Positions 24,097-34,060 of a DNA stretch of 64,000 bases are shown here, piece by piece. The translations under genes and the position numbers were made by a program. Origin of the DNA: Homarus americanus (lineage: Eukaryota > Arthropoda > Malacostraca > Decapoda > Nephropidae); assembly GCF_018991925.1 (NCBI RefSeq), contig NW_024724368.1, forward strand, positions 3,565,742-3,629,741. Reading direction: 5' to 3'. Each line of letters begins with the position of its first letter. The first letter of the stretch is position 1. Below the pieces are notes generated by a model. It searched no databases, had not been told where the DNA came from, and worked only from the letters and a program-made list of their open reading frames with translations.

Positions 24097-24288
24097 TGTA
24101 CAGTCGTGAACAGAAGTCCTGTCGCCCCTTCTACTGCTCCTCGAACCCCGAGATTCAGACTCATGAATCCGAAGCATTTATGGGCAGAATAATGCACCAG
24201 TGTCTACTGCTTCGGGTTCATGAGTCTGAATCTCTTGGTTCGCGGAACAGCACCAGGGGCGACAGGAACTTCTGTTCACGACTGTACA
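24097..24288. mobile_element. 192-bp near-palindromic fold-back element
   Basis: TGTACAGTCGTGAACAGAAG at 24097 is mirrored by CTTCTGTTCACGACTGTACA ending at 24288. The arms (about 24097-24177 and 24208-24288) pair almost throughout, including AGATTCAGACTCATGAATCC against the inverted copy, leaving a ~30-nt loop. It most resembles a short fold-back MITE. A long-hairpin RNA is possible if it is transcribed. Confidence 0.75.
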
Positions 24289-24857
24289 TCTTGACTGTCA
24301 TCTCCGGGTACTCGTGTACACATTAAATTACTGAGAAAGACCGAGTCATCCCCCCTTCCTTCCTCACCCTCCATCTTTCACAATTTTTAGCTGTCGGTTG
24401 ACTAGTGTAATTATAAACCTTTTCGTCGAGCTTAAAAGACCGAGATGTTGAAACGCAGTAATAACATTATATAAGGTCAAACAACAACCATCTGGTCTCA
24501 TGGTCTCAAAACCTGCTGTGTTTATGGTTTCCTTTCAGGTTTTAACGTGATAAAAAAAAGTGTGGTTCCTAAAGATCTTCTCTCAATTATACCCGAGATA
24601 TTATATGTCAATAAAACAAGTTCCCAAGACCAGTGTTTATACTACATAGTACAGTAATTATCGGACACAATGACCTGAAAACTAGGCCCAGCTGATTTAC
24701 ACCACCTCCCCCACCCCCATCACCCACTGTCGCTGTAAACGTCACATCTTCCTGTCAGCAATCACAATATATGTAAAAATTTATGTAATTTCACAATGTA
24801 TCTAGATGTTTGTCTTCATATATCATTTTATAAATTTAAAAACTCAACATGCATCAC

Positions 24858-24860
<3 letters not shown>
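24289..24860. other. No gene recognised
   Basis: Ordinary AT-rich DNA. Confidence 0.5.

Positions 24861-24922
<62 letters not shown>
24861..24922. repeat. (TA)n microsatellite
   Basis: About 31 uninterrupted TA units. The Ile-Tyr repeat frames arise from it. Confidence 0.97.
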
Positions 24923-24925
<3 letters not shown>

Positions 24926-27900
24926 ACTTTAAATTACAGAAATATACGGTCTGTTCACCAAGCTCATGTTTGGAGAGTTGTGGCGAGCACCGTGCCTGGC
25001 AGTGGGCGCTACTATAAAGAGTAATTAACCTTCAGGCCAGAATAATTCAACTCCAAAGTTCCCCAGTTGACTTGTCATATTATTTTCCTGACGACACAGA
25101 GGAATTTATTAAAACTTTCACCAGTCAAGGTTATGTAAAGGTTAAGATGAGGCGATCTAGTTTATCCTCGTTCCCACAACACGACTGATACAGTACAGTA
25201 TATTCTTACACACAACACCCGTCCAACATTACAACCACTACTGTAGATTTTATTACTTATCTTCAACTACGCTAATATTTGTTACTAGTCATAATTAGTG
25301 CAAGACAGTAACAACTTGTGTCACTATGGTCCAGTATAATGAAAGATCAGCTTGGGCCGGTTAGTCGTGCGTCCGGCACCGCCGCTTTTACGACAGGACC
25401 CAGCTGGTTCAATGTTTCTACACCAACACAAACCTCACAAACGCCTGTTTCGGTTAGGTTGGAGTTAGTTTTATGAGATGTAATCCAGCGGTGGTGGTGT
25501 TGAGAAAAGAATCACGACTCACTCACTCAGGTAAGGTACTCCTCGACATTATTATTTTCCATTGATACATCACACAAATTCCATTCATTAAATGCGTTTA
25601 AAAAAATGAAACCAGGACCAACTACTGTTTATGACAATGGCGGGTTTTGTGTGTGAGTGTCAAAACTAAAGATGTTAAGAGAAGTGAACACCAGAAGGTA
25701 TTAAGCATATAATGTTCCGCCTCGTCACAGCTCCCGAGGTCGCGTCATAACCGACCACTCACACTGCCAGCATATACCAAGATCATACTTTTATCTGTTG
25801 TGTATTTAAAACATCAACCGAGAATACCATGAGCGAAGTTTCAACAGGAAACCCATGTTGGTGGGCCATTCTGGTTAAGCCGGCCGCAAATGTGGAATTT
25901 TCTTACAACATAATGGTAACCGCAAGGCCAGACAGACCCCAACACTTGGGCAGTATCCGCCTCACTGGAATGTCAAATCTGTGTTTAAACTCAACAATAT
26001 ATAAATAACTTACAGTAGACTAGACACCTTCACAGCCACAAGGTATACATACACATTACTCCTCTCAAGGTTTTTACCACAAAATCAGTTAAGTTAATCT
26101 ACAACACCTGGCCAAACGTGTATCATTTGGCACGTACAGTACATGTCCAAGAAACACTTACACAATACACCATAAAAAGTTATTTCACTGAATCTAAGAA
26201 CAAAACAAATAAAATATATAAATCAGTTTTTACAATCGTACAAGTAACTGCTTTAACTGTATTGTGATAACTTTACCCAATACTGGTACATACAGTGAAG
26301 GTGACTACCGTGGCAACCAACAAGTACATCATCACCCAAATATATACAGTAGTTCCTCGACCAGCATCCTAACAACCTGCCAAATTTAACAAATATCGGA
26401 CTACTTAAGAACTTAGAGCCATTTTATCAACCACACAAGACTGACAAAACTCTCTCTCTCTCTCGGCTTAAACCACACTTTATGAACACAAGACTGATTC
26501 TTAATGTGATTCAACACAACGTCAATGAATTATAAAGATCCACATCAAGTGTTACCCGACACCAACACCAGTCAGTTGTTCCAGCCATCGGTGAGTGATG
26601 CACGAGGCTGTCACGTGAACTTTTTAATATCTAAAATTCTAAATCTCCATCTTATGTTAGTTACCTTCACTTTCTACGCTTCAGTTTAATTCATAAAATA
26701 CCAGGATAACGTCGCCAATAAACCTTTATAATTCCCTAAACACATCGCACTCCTAAAGTACAGTAACTAACTCTATGGTCAAATACACCAAGCCGGCATC
26801 GTTTACTCAGCAAGGTCCAGCATACCTTGAGCCCAACATCAGACTGGTGGCAGAAGTTGGTTGGGCTGGAAAGCTGACACAAAACTAAACAAAGAAAGTA
26901 TTTACATATATCCTTGACCAGTGTATTCATATTTTTTTATATAAAGGTGTTTTTTATAAATTATAATATTTTCCTTCATATATTAAATAGCGAGTTACTT
27001 GTAAGTGGTATATTTCAAACTTAAACGTTTCTGATCTAATGAAAATGTACCAATAAATTTAAACGAGTTTTATGCCTTATAATACTTACAGGAGGAATTA
27101 TATCATGTGAACCTTCTAAAGTCTAATAGTTAGATATTCACACTTGCATTATCTACAGTTAGTACTAAAGTGAGCTTAACCCGCAGTCAATTGCTCTGCC
27201 AACGTTCTGTTCTTATGTATTCAAGCGCTTCAATAAGGTCTAAAACCACGCAGACACTATCACTTCAAACAATAGACACCCAACTATCAAAACTAAAAAA
27301 GTGTTTCCAAAACTAAAATCTACTGTTACGACCGATTCAAAAACTCAAAAGTCAAACATAATTAATGGAAAATCAATCGCCAAGATTCTTTAAGAGGTCT
27401 TCTAATATTCCAATGAAGTAACACCATATTTTTTTCCATTAATGGTTTCATATATTACCCCATTAACTGTGTCCAATATACCGGGTCCCAATATCCAGCA
27501 TTATGAGACATGTAGTCACCGCCGACCATTGGGATCAGTATACAACGCTACACTTTTCTAAACCGACACCCTCACGCTTGACATACTACTCTCTTTTTTG
27601 TTAGAATGTAAGAGACAGTTACAAACACGTGAAAAAAAATCACTGGACTAACTGGGTCAGAGAGACAGGTTTTCGCAACAAAAAAACAAAAAGAATAAAA
27701 GCGTCATCACTCAAGACGCCTTCACTATTAGAACAAGTAAAACCGCAAGATATCGCCAGTAACAAAGCTCATCTTACATCGACAATAAAGTAAAACCAAC
27801 ATTGCCTCACCGGAGAAAGTAAACAACTCTTATTATTCTGTAAGTGCGCATATAGTACATTGTATGCTACGGGGCAGGACACACAAGGTGGCAAGCATGG

Positions 27901-28630
27901 CTGTCACTGCAAGAGTCTGCCTTCCTCCAGTGACAGCTGACTCGAGCGGGGTGCATCTGGCGCAAACCAGTGACCACTAGTAAGTACAGGTATTACCTAA
28001 CTAGGCCCCTCCCTCAGACCCTCACCCATGGTATTTCCCGGGGAACTATATTCGCATCGACTCGAAGCGTTCTCCATGAAGGCAGAATAAACTTGAGATA
28101 AGATAAAGGTTAAGATACTTCTGGTATTTTTCGATGAAGATTTATGGAAATTCAGAGGGGCGAAGAAAATGGGAAATTAAACTCTAGGGGAAACTATTAT
28201 GTAAACACTAAGTTGAGTTGCAGTCTTATAAACAACAAAAAACACTAACCTAACCTAAGGAAGAGTTGTTTTATCAGGACTTAATTGTTTAGGTCAGTTG
28301 TCTCTCTTGGAGGGATGTTTGAAGGTGGAAGACGCTTCACGCTCCTTTAGTCAACATTAATTTCTCCAAGTTATTTTACACATTAATTACGTCACTTTAC
28401 ACATTATCATTCTTTCTAATCTCGCGTTTTCATTTGCCCTCTGCTAATAAGCTCTACATAAATCAAAACAAAAACGTACATAAGAATCTCACCGAACAAG
28501 AACGGGATGTACGATGCTACAAGGATGCACAAACTGCGGCTCTCAGGACACCCCTTGAGGTGTTGTCTTTTCAAAAACAATCCAACAAATATGAAATAGA
28601 TATAAAAAACTGCTGTTTGAAAACTAACTG
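24923..28630. other. No gene recognised
   Basis: AT-rich DNA of ordinary complexity. A 10-bp perfect stem (GCTGTCACTG/CAGTGACAGC, loop ~18 nt) lies at 27900-27937. A 65-codon frame at 28434-28631 matches nothing I recognise. No exon can be supported. Confidence 0.5.
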
Positions 28631-28773
28631 ACTTTCCAAATGTTCGTATATTTGCTTAAATATTTAAAAAAATATATTAATGAATTGGCAACTTAACTAA
28701 ACCGAGGGCTGGCACAAGAATCTCCGATCGATTTTTTTCATTATTTAAGCAAATATACGAACATTTGGAAAGT
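28631..28773. mobile_element. 143-bp inverted-repeat element
   Basis: ACTTTCCAAATGTTCGTATA plus TTTGCTTAAATA at 28631-28662 is matched in inverted orientation at 28742-28773. The 32-bp arms are essentially perfect around a ~79-bp centre. This is a short fold-back/MITE-like structure with no coding capacity. Confidence 0.75.
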
Positions 28774-30789
28774 TCTCATTATCTAAAACAACAATGAATA
28801 GTTTATTATTATAAAAATTCTTCCTTTGGATTGTTTAATATTTATCCTGACTGTGATACAGCCGAAAATAGATCCACCAATCACAATCACCTTTACACAG
28901 CCTTACTTTACCAAGTATTGACAGGTAAAAATGCCAGGACGATACTACGCCCCTGGAGCCTCTACCAACCCCCCCCCCCCCACCTATATTTCCGCCAAAT
29001 AATTTTCTTCCACTTAACATCTTTGTGGTTCTTTCGCGTAATTAATTTTCATGAAGCTAATTTTACTATTGTATTATAATTAGTCTACGTATCATAAAAT
29101 ATCGTTACGTCACTGGGTGAATGTAGTGTAAAGAATTTCCTATTGTCAAGTTCTTTTTTTTTCAATTTTCAGGGGTTTGTCCACATATACCAACATGATC
29201 ACTCTTGTTAATATATTAAATAAGAAAGACAATTAACTGTACTAATTACCGCATACTTCTCTCCACGACGAAAATATAACAATATATTTCCAATGAACAC
29301 TGAGCCCTCATAAGACTACTAATAGCGTACTCACACAAAATAAATAAACCATTCATTAGCTTTGCTAGACAAATTAAACATAGCTAACCTTTATCGAAGA
29401 GGAGTTATAAATTATTCCCTCAACTTGGTTGGTTTTGTCTGCGTTATATTTGTACCCACATTTTCTCTGCTAAAAATACCCAGGACCATCTGCTAAATTT
29501 AGCGCAAAGATGACAATTGCTAGCATGAATAATTACACGTTTTATTGAGTTATTAATTCGTTTTTTCCCTTCCAGTTTATCATCGGTCAAATTCCGAGAA
29601 TAAATGTGAGCTTTAAATATGAACTACGTAAACAGGCGACTAAGAAAGTAAATCATGTCGAATATTCAACATGATCAATCATTATTATTGTCTCGTTTAC
29701 AGCGCTAATACTATAATGGTATCCGCTTATGCAGGACCAGCATGCATTGCTTGTCTCGCATTAGTAGCAGCGGTGTACACCCTCGTAAACTAGTACAGTA
29801 CACCAATCTGTTGCCATACCAAACAAGCAGCTTGTGGGGGACGATAGCTACGACCTATAATAATCAAAACGCATCAAGAAGGCGAGCGAGTAATGTTTAA
29901 GTTTCCACTCCGATTCGCCAGTTTCAAACTAAGATTGGATAAAGATTAGTTGGTATTATTGCGTTTACACACCGTTCATTCCTACCACTAATCTATTATC
30001 ATATTCGAATAAGACGTCTAATTCTAAGATAATTTTCATCTATTACATTACCGGCGGAAATGTATAATAACAGAGATAACTTTTCCAAAAAAAATCTATT
30101 TTCTTCCATTAACCTCCCGCCATTATCGTCTGCCTCCCAACACTGCGTGTCTCTCGCGTCTCCTTCATAAATCATCACGCGCATGCGTTCCCGTACATGC
30201 CACGAGGCCAATCAAAATCGTTTTTGCTTTTGGAACCAATTAAAATGCTTTTGGGTTTAATTCGGAGTATATTTGGCCCAATCAAATTCGAGTTTTATTT
30301 TGGGTCTCATATTTTGAAATACAAGTTCAGTCCCGACCATGGAAGTCTGCGATGGATGTCCTGAAAGTATATGGAGCTGATTGCGAGTTTTTGGGAAAAA
30401 AAAAAACACGTAGAAACTCTTGCATTTTTTCGATCGCATGGTGTTCTTCCAACCTCAGTAAAGTGTACTGAGAGCAAGACTGAATGTAAATATCGCAAAG
30501 ACCAACATATGTGAAGTTGGGTAAGAATCCCAGAATCCAACGACGAACAAGAACCAGGCCAATAAGGTCAGAAATAGGTAATTCCATCATATGGCGAGTC
30601 AGTTAAGTTACGTTAGGTTAGGTTTGTTTGTTTTTTTTCTTGTGTTTATTTTGCGTATTTATTAGTCGCTTAGCCATTTTTTTTTCGGAAAGCGTCAAAC
30701 GAAAAAAAAAAGGCTAATTTCCGCCAAAAATGAAGGTCATATTCGGCCTAAACACACACAAATAACACTAGAAAAATATATTATTTACT
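28774..30789. other. No gene recognised
   Basis: AT-rich with poly-pyrimidine runs and CCAAT-like motifs near 30205-30295. A weak hint of a decayed LINE end (SFKLRLDKD followed by stop) lies at about 29919-29948. It is too short to support. Confidence 0.5.
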
Positions 30790-30835
30790 TGCTAAAAGTT
30801 AACGGTGTGACAATTCAAATTTACCGATTAGTTTT

Positions 30836-31305
30836 TGTCGACCACAGAAACTACTAACAAAATAGTGTATTTTGTGTTGTTTCAAGCGAATCTGGCCTTC
30901 ATCTCCGTCACTAGTGAGCTGTTATGTCGGTCAAAAATACTAAGAACACCAAACAAATCTTTGTAAGCCTTACCTACTCTGTAAAATGGATTAATAATCA
31001 CTTTCGAATTTATGGGTCCCTCATCTGAAAACCGAAAAAACCATCACATAGTAAACACCGAAAACACGAATAATGTAAACTTTTCAATTATTTTATAGGT
31101 TAGGTAAGGTTCACAAAGTTTGTTTGGTTTTCTTTTAGTACTTTTGACCGACATTTTCCTTTCTACTTCAAAGCCCTGCCCACTTTGAACAACCAATATT
31201 GTTGGTAATTGGGGGCGGGGCTCACTTACGACGGAAATGAAGGCCAGATTCGCTTGAAACAACAAATTTGTTAGTAGTTTCCGTGGTCGACAACTAAACC
31301 AACCT
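30836..31305. mobile_element. Fold-back element (~470 bp), duplicated with its flanks
   Basis: GTCGACCACAGAAACTACTA at about 30837 is mirrored by TAGTAGTTTCCGTGGTCGAC at 31273-31292. TGTTTCAAGCGAATCTGGCC and AACACCAAACAAATCTTTGT in the left arm also have inverted partners (about 31085-31300). Each arm is about 150-200 bp, around an AT-rich centre. The minus-strand 73-codon frame here is a by-product. The second copy lies at about 38222-38690. Confidence 0.7.
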
Positions 31306-31535
31306 GACGTGAAATTGTTAGGCGAGATTGGCCCGTGACTTTTACTTCCATGTAAGGTTTAGTGACCAGCAACATCCTTTCGAAAGTTTTATTGAGAAGA
31401 CACGATTCTTTTAGGGGCTTTTAAGATTATTTTCCATATTTCCCACCAGTTTTCTAGTATCCACAGCACCATCACACACGTACACTATTGAACCAAAGCG
31501 TAAATACTGCATCTGCAAAAACCACGACCCTCACA

Positions 31536-31709
31536 CTAACCTTTACTATATTCCGTGTGTGTGCTGTTCTTGAGTCCGGGATCACAGCACCTTCCGCGTT
31601 TCAATAATATACGAACACCGTGACACGAACTGCAGACCAGCAGGAACAAACCAGTGAATAAAAACATATATGTACACTCCGTCTTCTTGGACACAGTCTG
31701 ACTCGCCAT
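31536..31709 (-). CDS. Hypothetical 57-codon frame with signal-peptide-like N-terminus
   Basis: The minus-strand ATG at 31709 opens a 57-residue frame. It has a Lys-Lys n-region, a strong hydrophobic core (MFLFTGLFLLVC, residues 15-26), then a Cys-containing tail with a dibasic KR (residues 38-39) and adjacent cysteines at residues 41-42. A donor-like AAAG|GTTAGT overlaps its end (31541/31540), so it could be a first exon rather than a complete gene. A TATATAA-like motif lies ~100 bp upstream (about 31807-31813). Copy 2 (start 39095) keeps the first ~50 residues, but a 2-bp GT gain shifts the C-terminus. I do not recognise it, and it may be a chance frame lying in intron 1 of the SLC12 transcript. 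Confidence 0.25.
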   Translation of the reverse strand: MASQTVSKKTECTYMFLFTGLFLLVCSSCHGVRILLKRGRCCDPGLKNSTHTEYSKG

Positions 31710-32025
31710 TTCTTAAGTAAATTCTAAGTTGTTCTTATACCGCATTTACACCTTATACACCGGTAATAACACAAACGCAGAGTACAAGCCGACGAGAAAC
31801 TTTCATTATATAGACAGTAGGTGACTATATAACACGGGTGACTGTCCTTAAACTTTGCCATATATTATAAAGTTCAAAAGTTATCTGTACTGTCACAATT
31901 TAACTGCAGACTTCCAGACGCCGGATAAAATTTTCAACGCTAGAAAATTCTGAGTAATGTTTATTTATTATTTACCGCAACAGATAAATTACCCTACAAG
32001 AACGTCAAGTTAAGGGCAACCTTAC

Positions 32026-32301
32026 CTGTTCTTCTCTGAGGGTGTTGTTGTGGAGATCATCCAATGTCGGTCTAACTCCAGATCCGTCAACAATGGAATT
32101 GAGGTTTCTGTAATGGGACTCCTTTGGTAAGGCTTCTCGGGTCAGGTAATGCCGAAGTGACTTTTGATACCTGGTCTCATACACACTGTTGGAGTGCGTG
32201 GTAGGAGACAAATGACCGTCATCACCGGCGTCCAGGCCTGCGCCCACCTGGATGTGTGATGAAGAATCCAACTCAATGGTGTCAGCCTCCTCAGAGCTCA
32301 T
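32026..32301 (-). CDS. NKCC: NKCC-type SLC12 cotransporter, first coding exon (copy 1)
   Basis: 92 codons on the minus strand, from an ATG at 32301 to a good splice donor (AACAG|GTAAG, GT at 32025-32024). The C-terminal part, LTREALPKESHYRN...GVRPTLDDLH (residues ~53-84), matches the conserved amino-terminal motif of Na-K-Cl and Na-Cl cotransporters (DAVPRIDHYRN-like, then RPSLxELH), the region before the first membrane segment. The preceding Ser/Thr-rich TTHSNSVYETRYQKS occupies the place of the SPAK/OSR1-regulated phospho-threonine region; that functional link is inference. An in-frame upstream ATG (32364) would add 21 residues but lies upstream of the predicted TATA box, so the 32301 start is preferred. 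No following exon was found to the left. Confidence 0.8.
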
Positions 32302-32307
32302 GATGCC

Positions 32308-32345
32308 GACTGACTGCAGACGACGCGCGGTCCCGCTATATATAA
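32308..32345 (-). promoter_or_regulatory. TATA box plus arthropod initiator (copy 1)
   Basis: On the minus strand TTATATATA (32345-32337) is followed by TCAGTC (32313-32308), an arthropod-type initiator. Their separation is about 31 bp, the canonical TATA-to-start distance. The implied 5' UTR is only about 10 nt before the ATG at 32301, which is unusually short. Motifs are seen; promoter activity is inferred. Confidence 0.5.
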
Positions 32346-32346
32346 C

Positions 32347-33639
32347 CTCAGAGCGTTCCAGCATTACGCCGCGGACAAACGTGAATTCATAAGATTTACA
32401 GTTTCTACTTACTGTTTGCTATTGAAATATTTTACAGTGAATAATTTGATACTTTTATGTTTTTCTTGCTCATTACTGATGATAACCGGCGATAAATAAA
32501 TGAGAAAACTTGTTTACATAAACTTAAAGCTTGAACAGGTTAAGAAACACTTGTAAAAAAATAGGATTAGAGATTTTAGTGCAAGAAGGATAATTGTAGA
32601 TGCTTTTGATTTTCGCATTGATAAAAGTATTTATTTTCGTAAAATAAAAATGTCTTCTAATGTAAAATGTCAAATATTCTAAAAAAATAAAAGCCGGAAA
32701 GTCCAGAGCTCAAGAGCTGCGTGTGTGTGTGTGTGTGTTGCCCACACGTGGGTCACATATAACATCACTTCATATCTGGGGATAATGCGTTGAGATTAAA
32801 GAAGTATTTTCCTAGTGTGTTTTTTCGTCTTCGATTGCACATTGCAAAATCAACGACAGAAAATTATAATTTAATAATTACCGTATTAATTTATGATTAG
32901 ACTGGCATCTACATTTAAAAATAGTTATTTTTTTTTTTTTTTGATCGCCAAATATACTGATTTAAAAAGTTTGTTGAATTTTATACAATTAATTTTCATC
33001 TATTTCACTAAGAATAAAAAATAGACATAAGACATAAGAAAAAAGATCAAGTGAGATGTTATAAATTTATTTCAGTATGAATAAACTGCTGCTACAGACA
33101 GGATGCAGCTCAGCTTTATCAAACATGAATACCACCCAAGTTTTGCTTTAATATTACGCTATTATATTTTATTATTACTAAATTACAAACGACATGCGAT
33201 CACACTACTATGTGTTACAAATGTTCTGCCACATAATAATATATGATATACAAGTACTGTTTTTGTTAAAGTCTACTCATGCCTCGCGACGCGCCCTGAT
33301 CACCCCGGGATAGGCGGCTAGGCCTAGAGCAGCTTCGGCCCGCGCTCACCAGGGTGTTGGCAGCTGACAGGTGCTATGTATTAGTTTGTAATGGGATTGG
33401 TTGCAAGGACTAGGCCTGGCAACGTCACCTCAGTCGTTTTCTTGCGCAGTCGTATGCCCGCGGCCCACCTTTACAGCACATTAGAACCTGGGAGTAGTGC
33501 GGATTACAATGATGAGAAAACTCCGAATTGACTCTCACCACCCACGGCACTTGAGTGGTGCATGGGCGTGGCCATGCTGGGGTGGGCAGCAAGGTGGGAG
33601 GGATAGTCTAGGCCTCGGTAGTCGGTATACATAGTACTT
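32347..33639. other. No gene; AT-rich then GC-rich intergenic DNA
   Basis: AT-rich to about 33260, with a GT run at 32721-32740 and a T-run at 32930-32942. A conspicuously GC-rich, CpG-containing stretch follows at about 33285-33620 (for example CGCGACGCGCCCTGATCACC). It could be regulatory or part of an unrecognised repeat next to the following CR1 copy. Confidence 0.5.
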
Positions 33640-34060
33640 TTTACTTTTACTTTTATCCTCTACGGCAATGATCGACCGAGTCACTTGGGCGGTCGGTCAC
33701 GTCTCTGTTACTCACTGTTGGCAAGTACTGGGCATGCACTGGTTCCTGAATATATCGGAACCTGCTCCGGTGTTGGTCAAGCCTGGTCTTGAAAGAGGTG
33801 GTCACATTCGGTGCCGTCACAACACTCACAACACTCTCTGGAAGATTGTTCCGGGAATTTACAATTCTTACTCCCAAAAAGTTACCTCTCACAGTTTTCT
33901 GGACTTTTGGCTTCATCAACCTTGAGCTGTGACCCCTTGTGGGGCGGGCGTCCGCCATCTCCAGGTTTGGACACTCGACTGAGATGCTTATAAACTTCAA
34001 TTGGGTAACCCGTCTACAGGTACGTTGGGGCATAAGAGATCATACGTGAGTACAGACATG
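33640..34060 (-). mobile_element. CR1-like retrotransposon 3' end (composite-repeat family)
   Basis: The minus-strand frame 34033-33653 encodes VECPNLEMADARPTRGHSSR...FLGVRIVNSRNNLPESVV...FKTRLDQHRSRFRYIQEP, the C-terminal tail typical of CR1/jockey-like polymerases, ending at an ACTTTTACTTTTATCC tail. The same tail, at lower similarity, is fused to hAT-like sequence at 42.7-43.06 kb and 62.87-63.24 kb. Only the 3' end is present. Confidence 0.8.

Larger units (their letters stand above)
30790..32346. repeat. Direct segmental duplication, copy 1 (1.56 kb)
   Basis: Nearly identical to 38175-39732 in the same orientation, at an offset of about 7386 bp on its right part. Differences are scattered substitutions plus small indels (for example, copy 2 lacks AGA near 38783 and has an extra GT near 38942). 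It contains a long fold-back (30836-31305), a small secreted-type frame (31536-31709) and the SLC12 first coding exon with its core promoter. It could be a true tandem duplication or an unmerged allele. Confidence 0.9.

Noticed and set aside
24796..25024. Membrane-protein-like Ile/Tyr frame
   Set aside because: It is translated from a (TA)n run.
29717..29794. 25-residue hydrophobic peptide frame starting MVSAYAGPACIACLALVAAV
   Set aside because: Very short, no promoter, splice or conservation evidence.
29880..29950. Another CR1 polymerase end (SFKLRLDKD then stop)
   Set aside because: Fewer than 15 residues match and no 3' tail repeat is present; could be chance.
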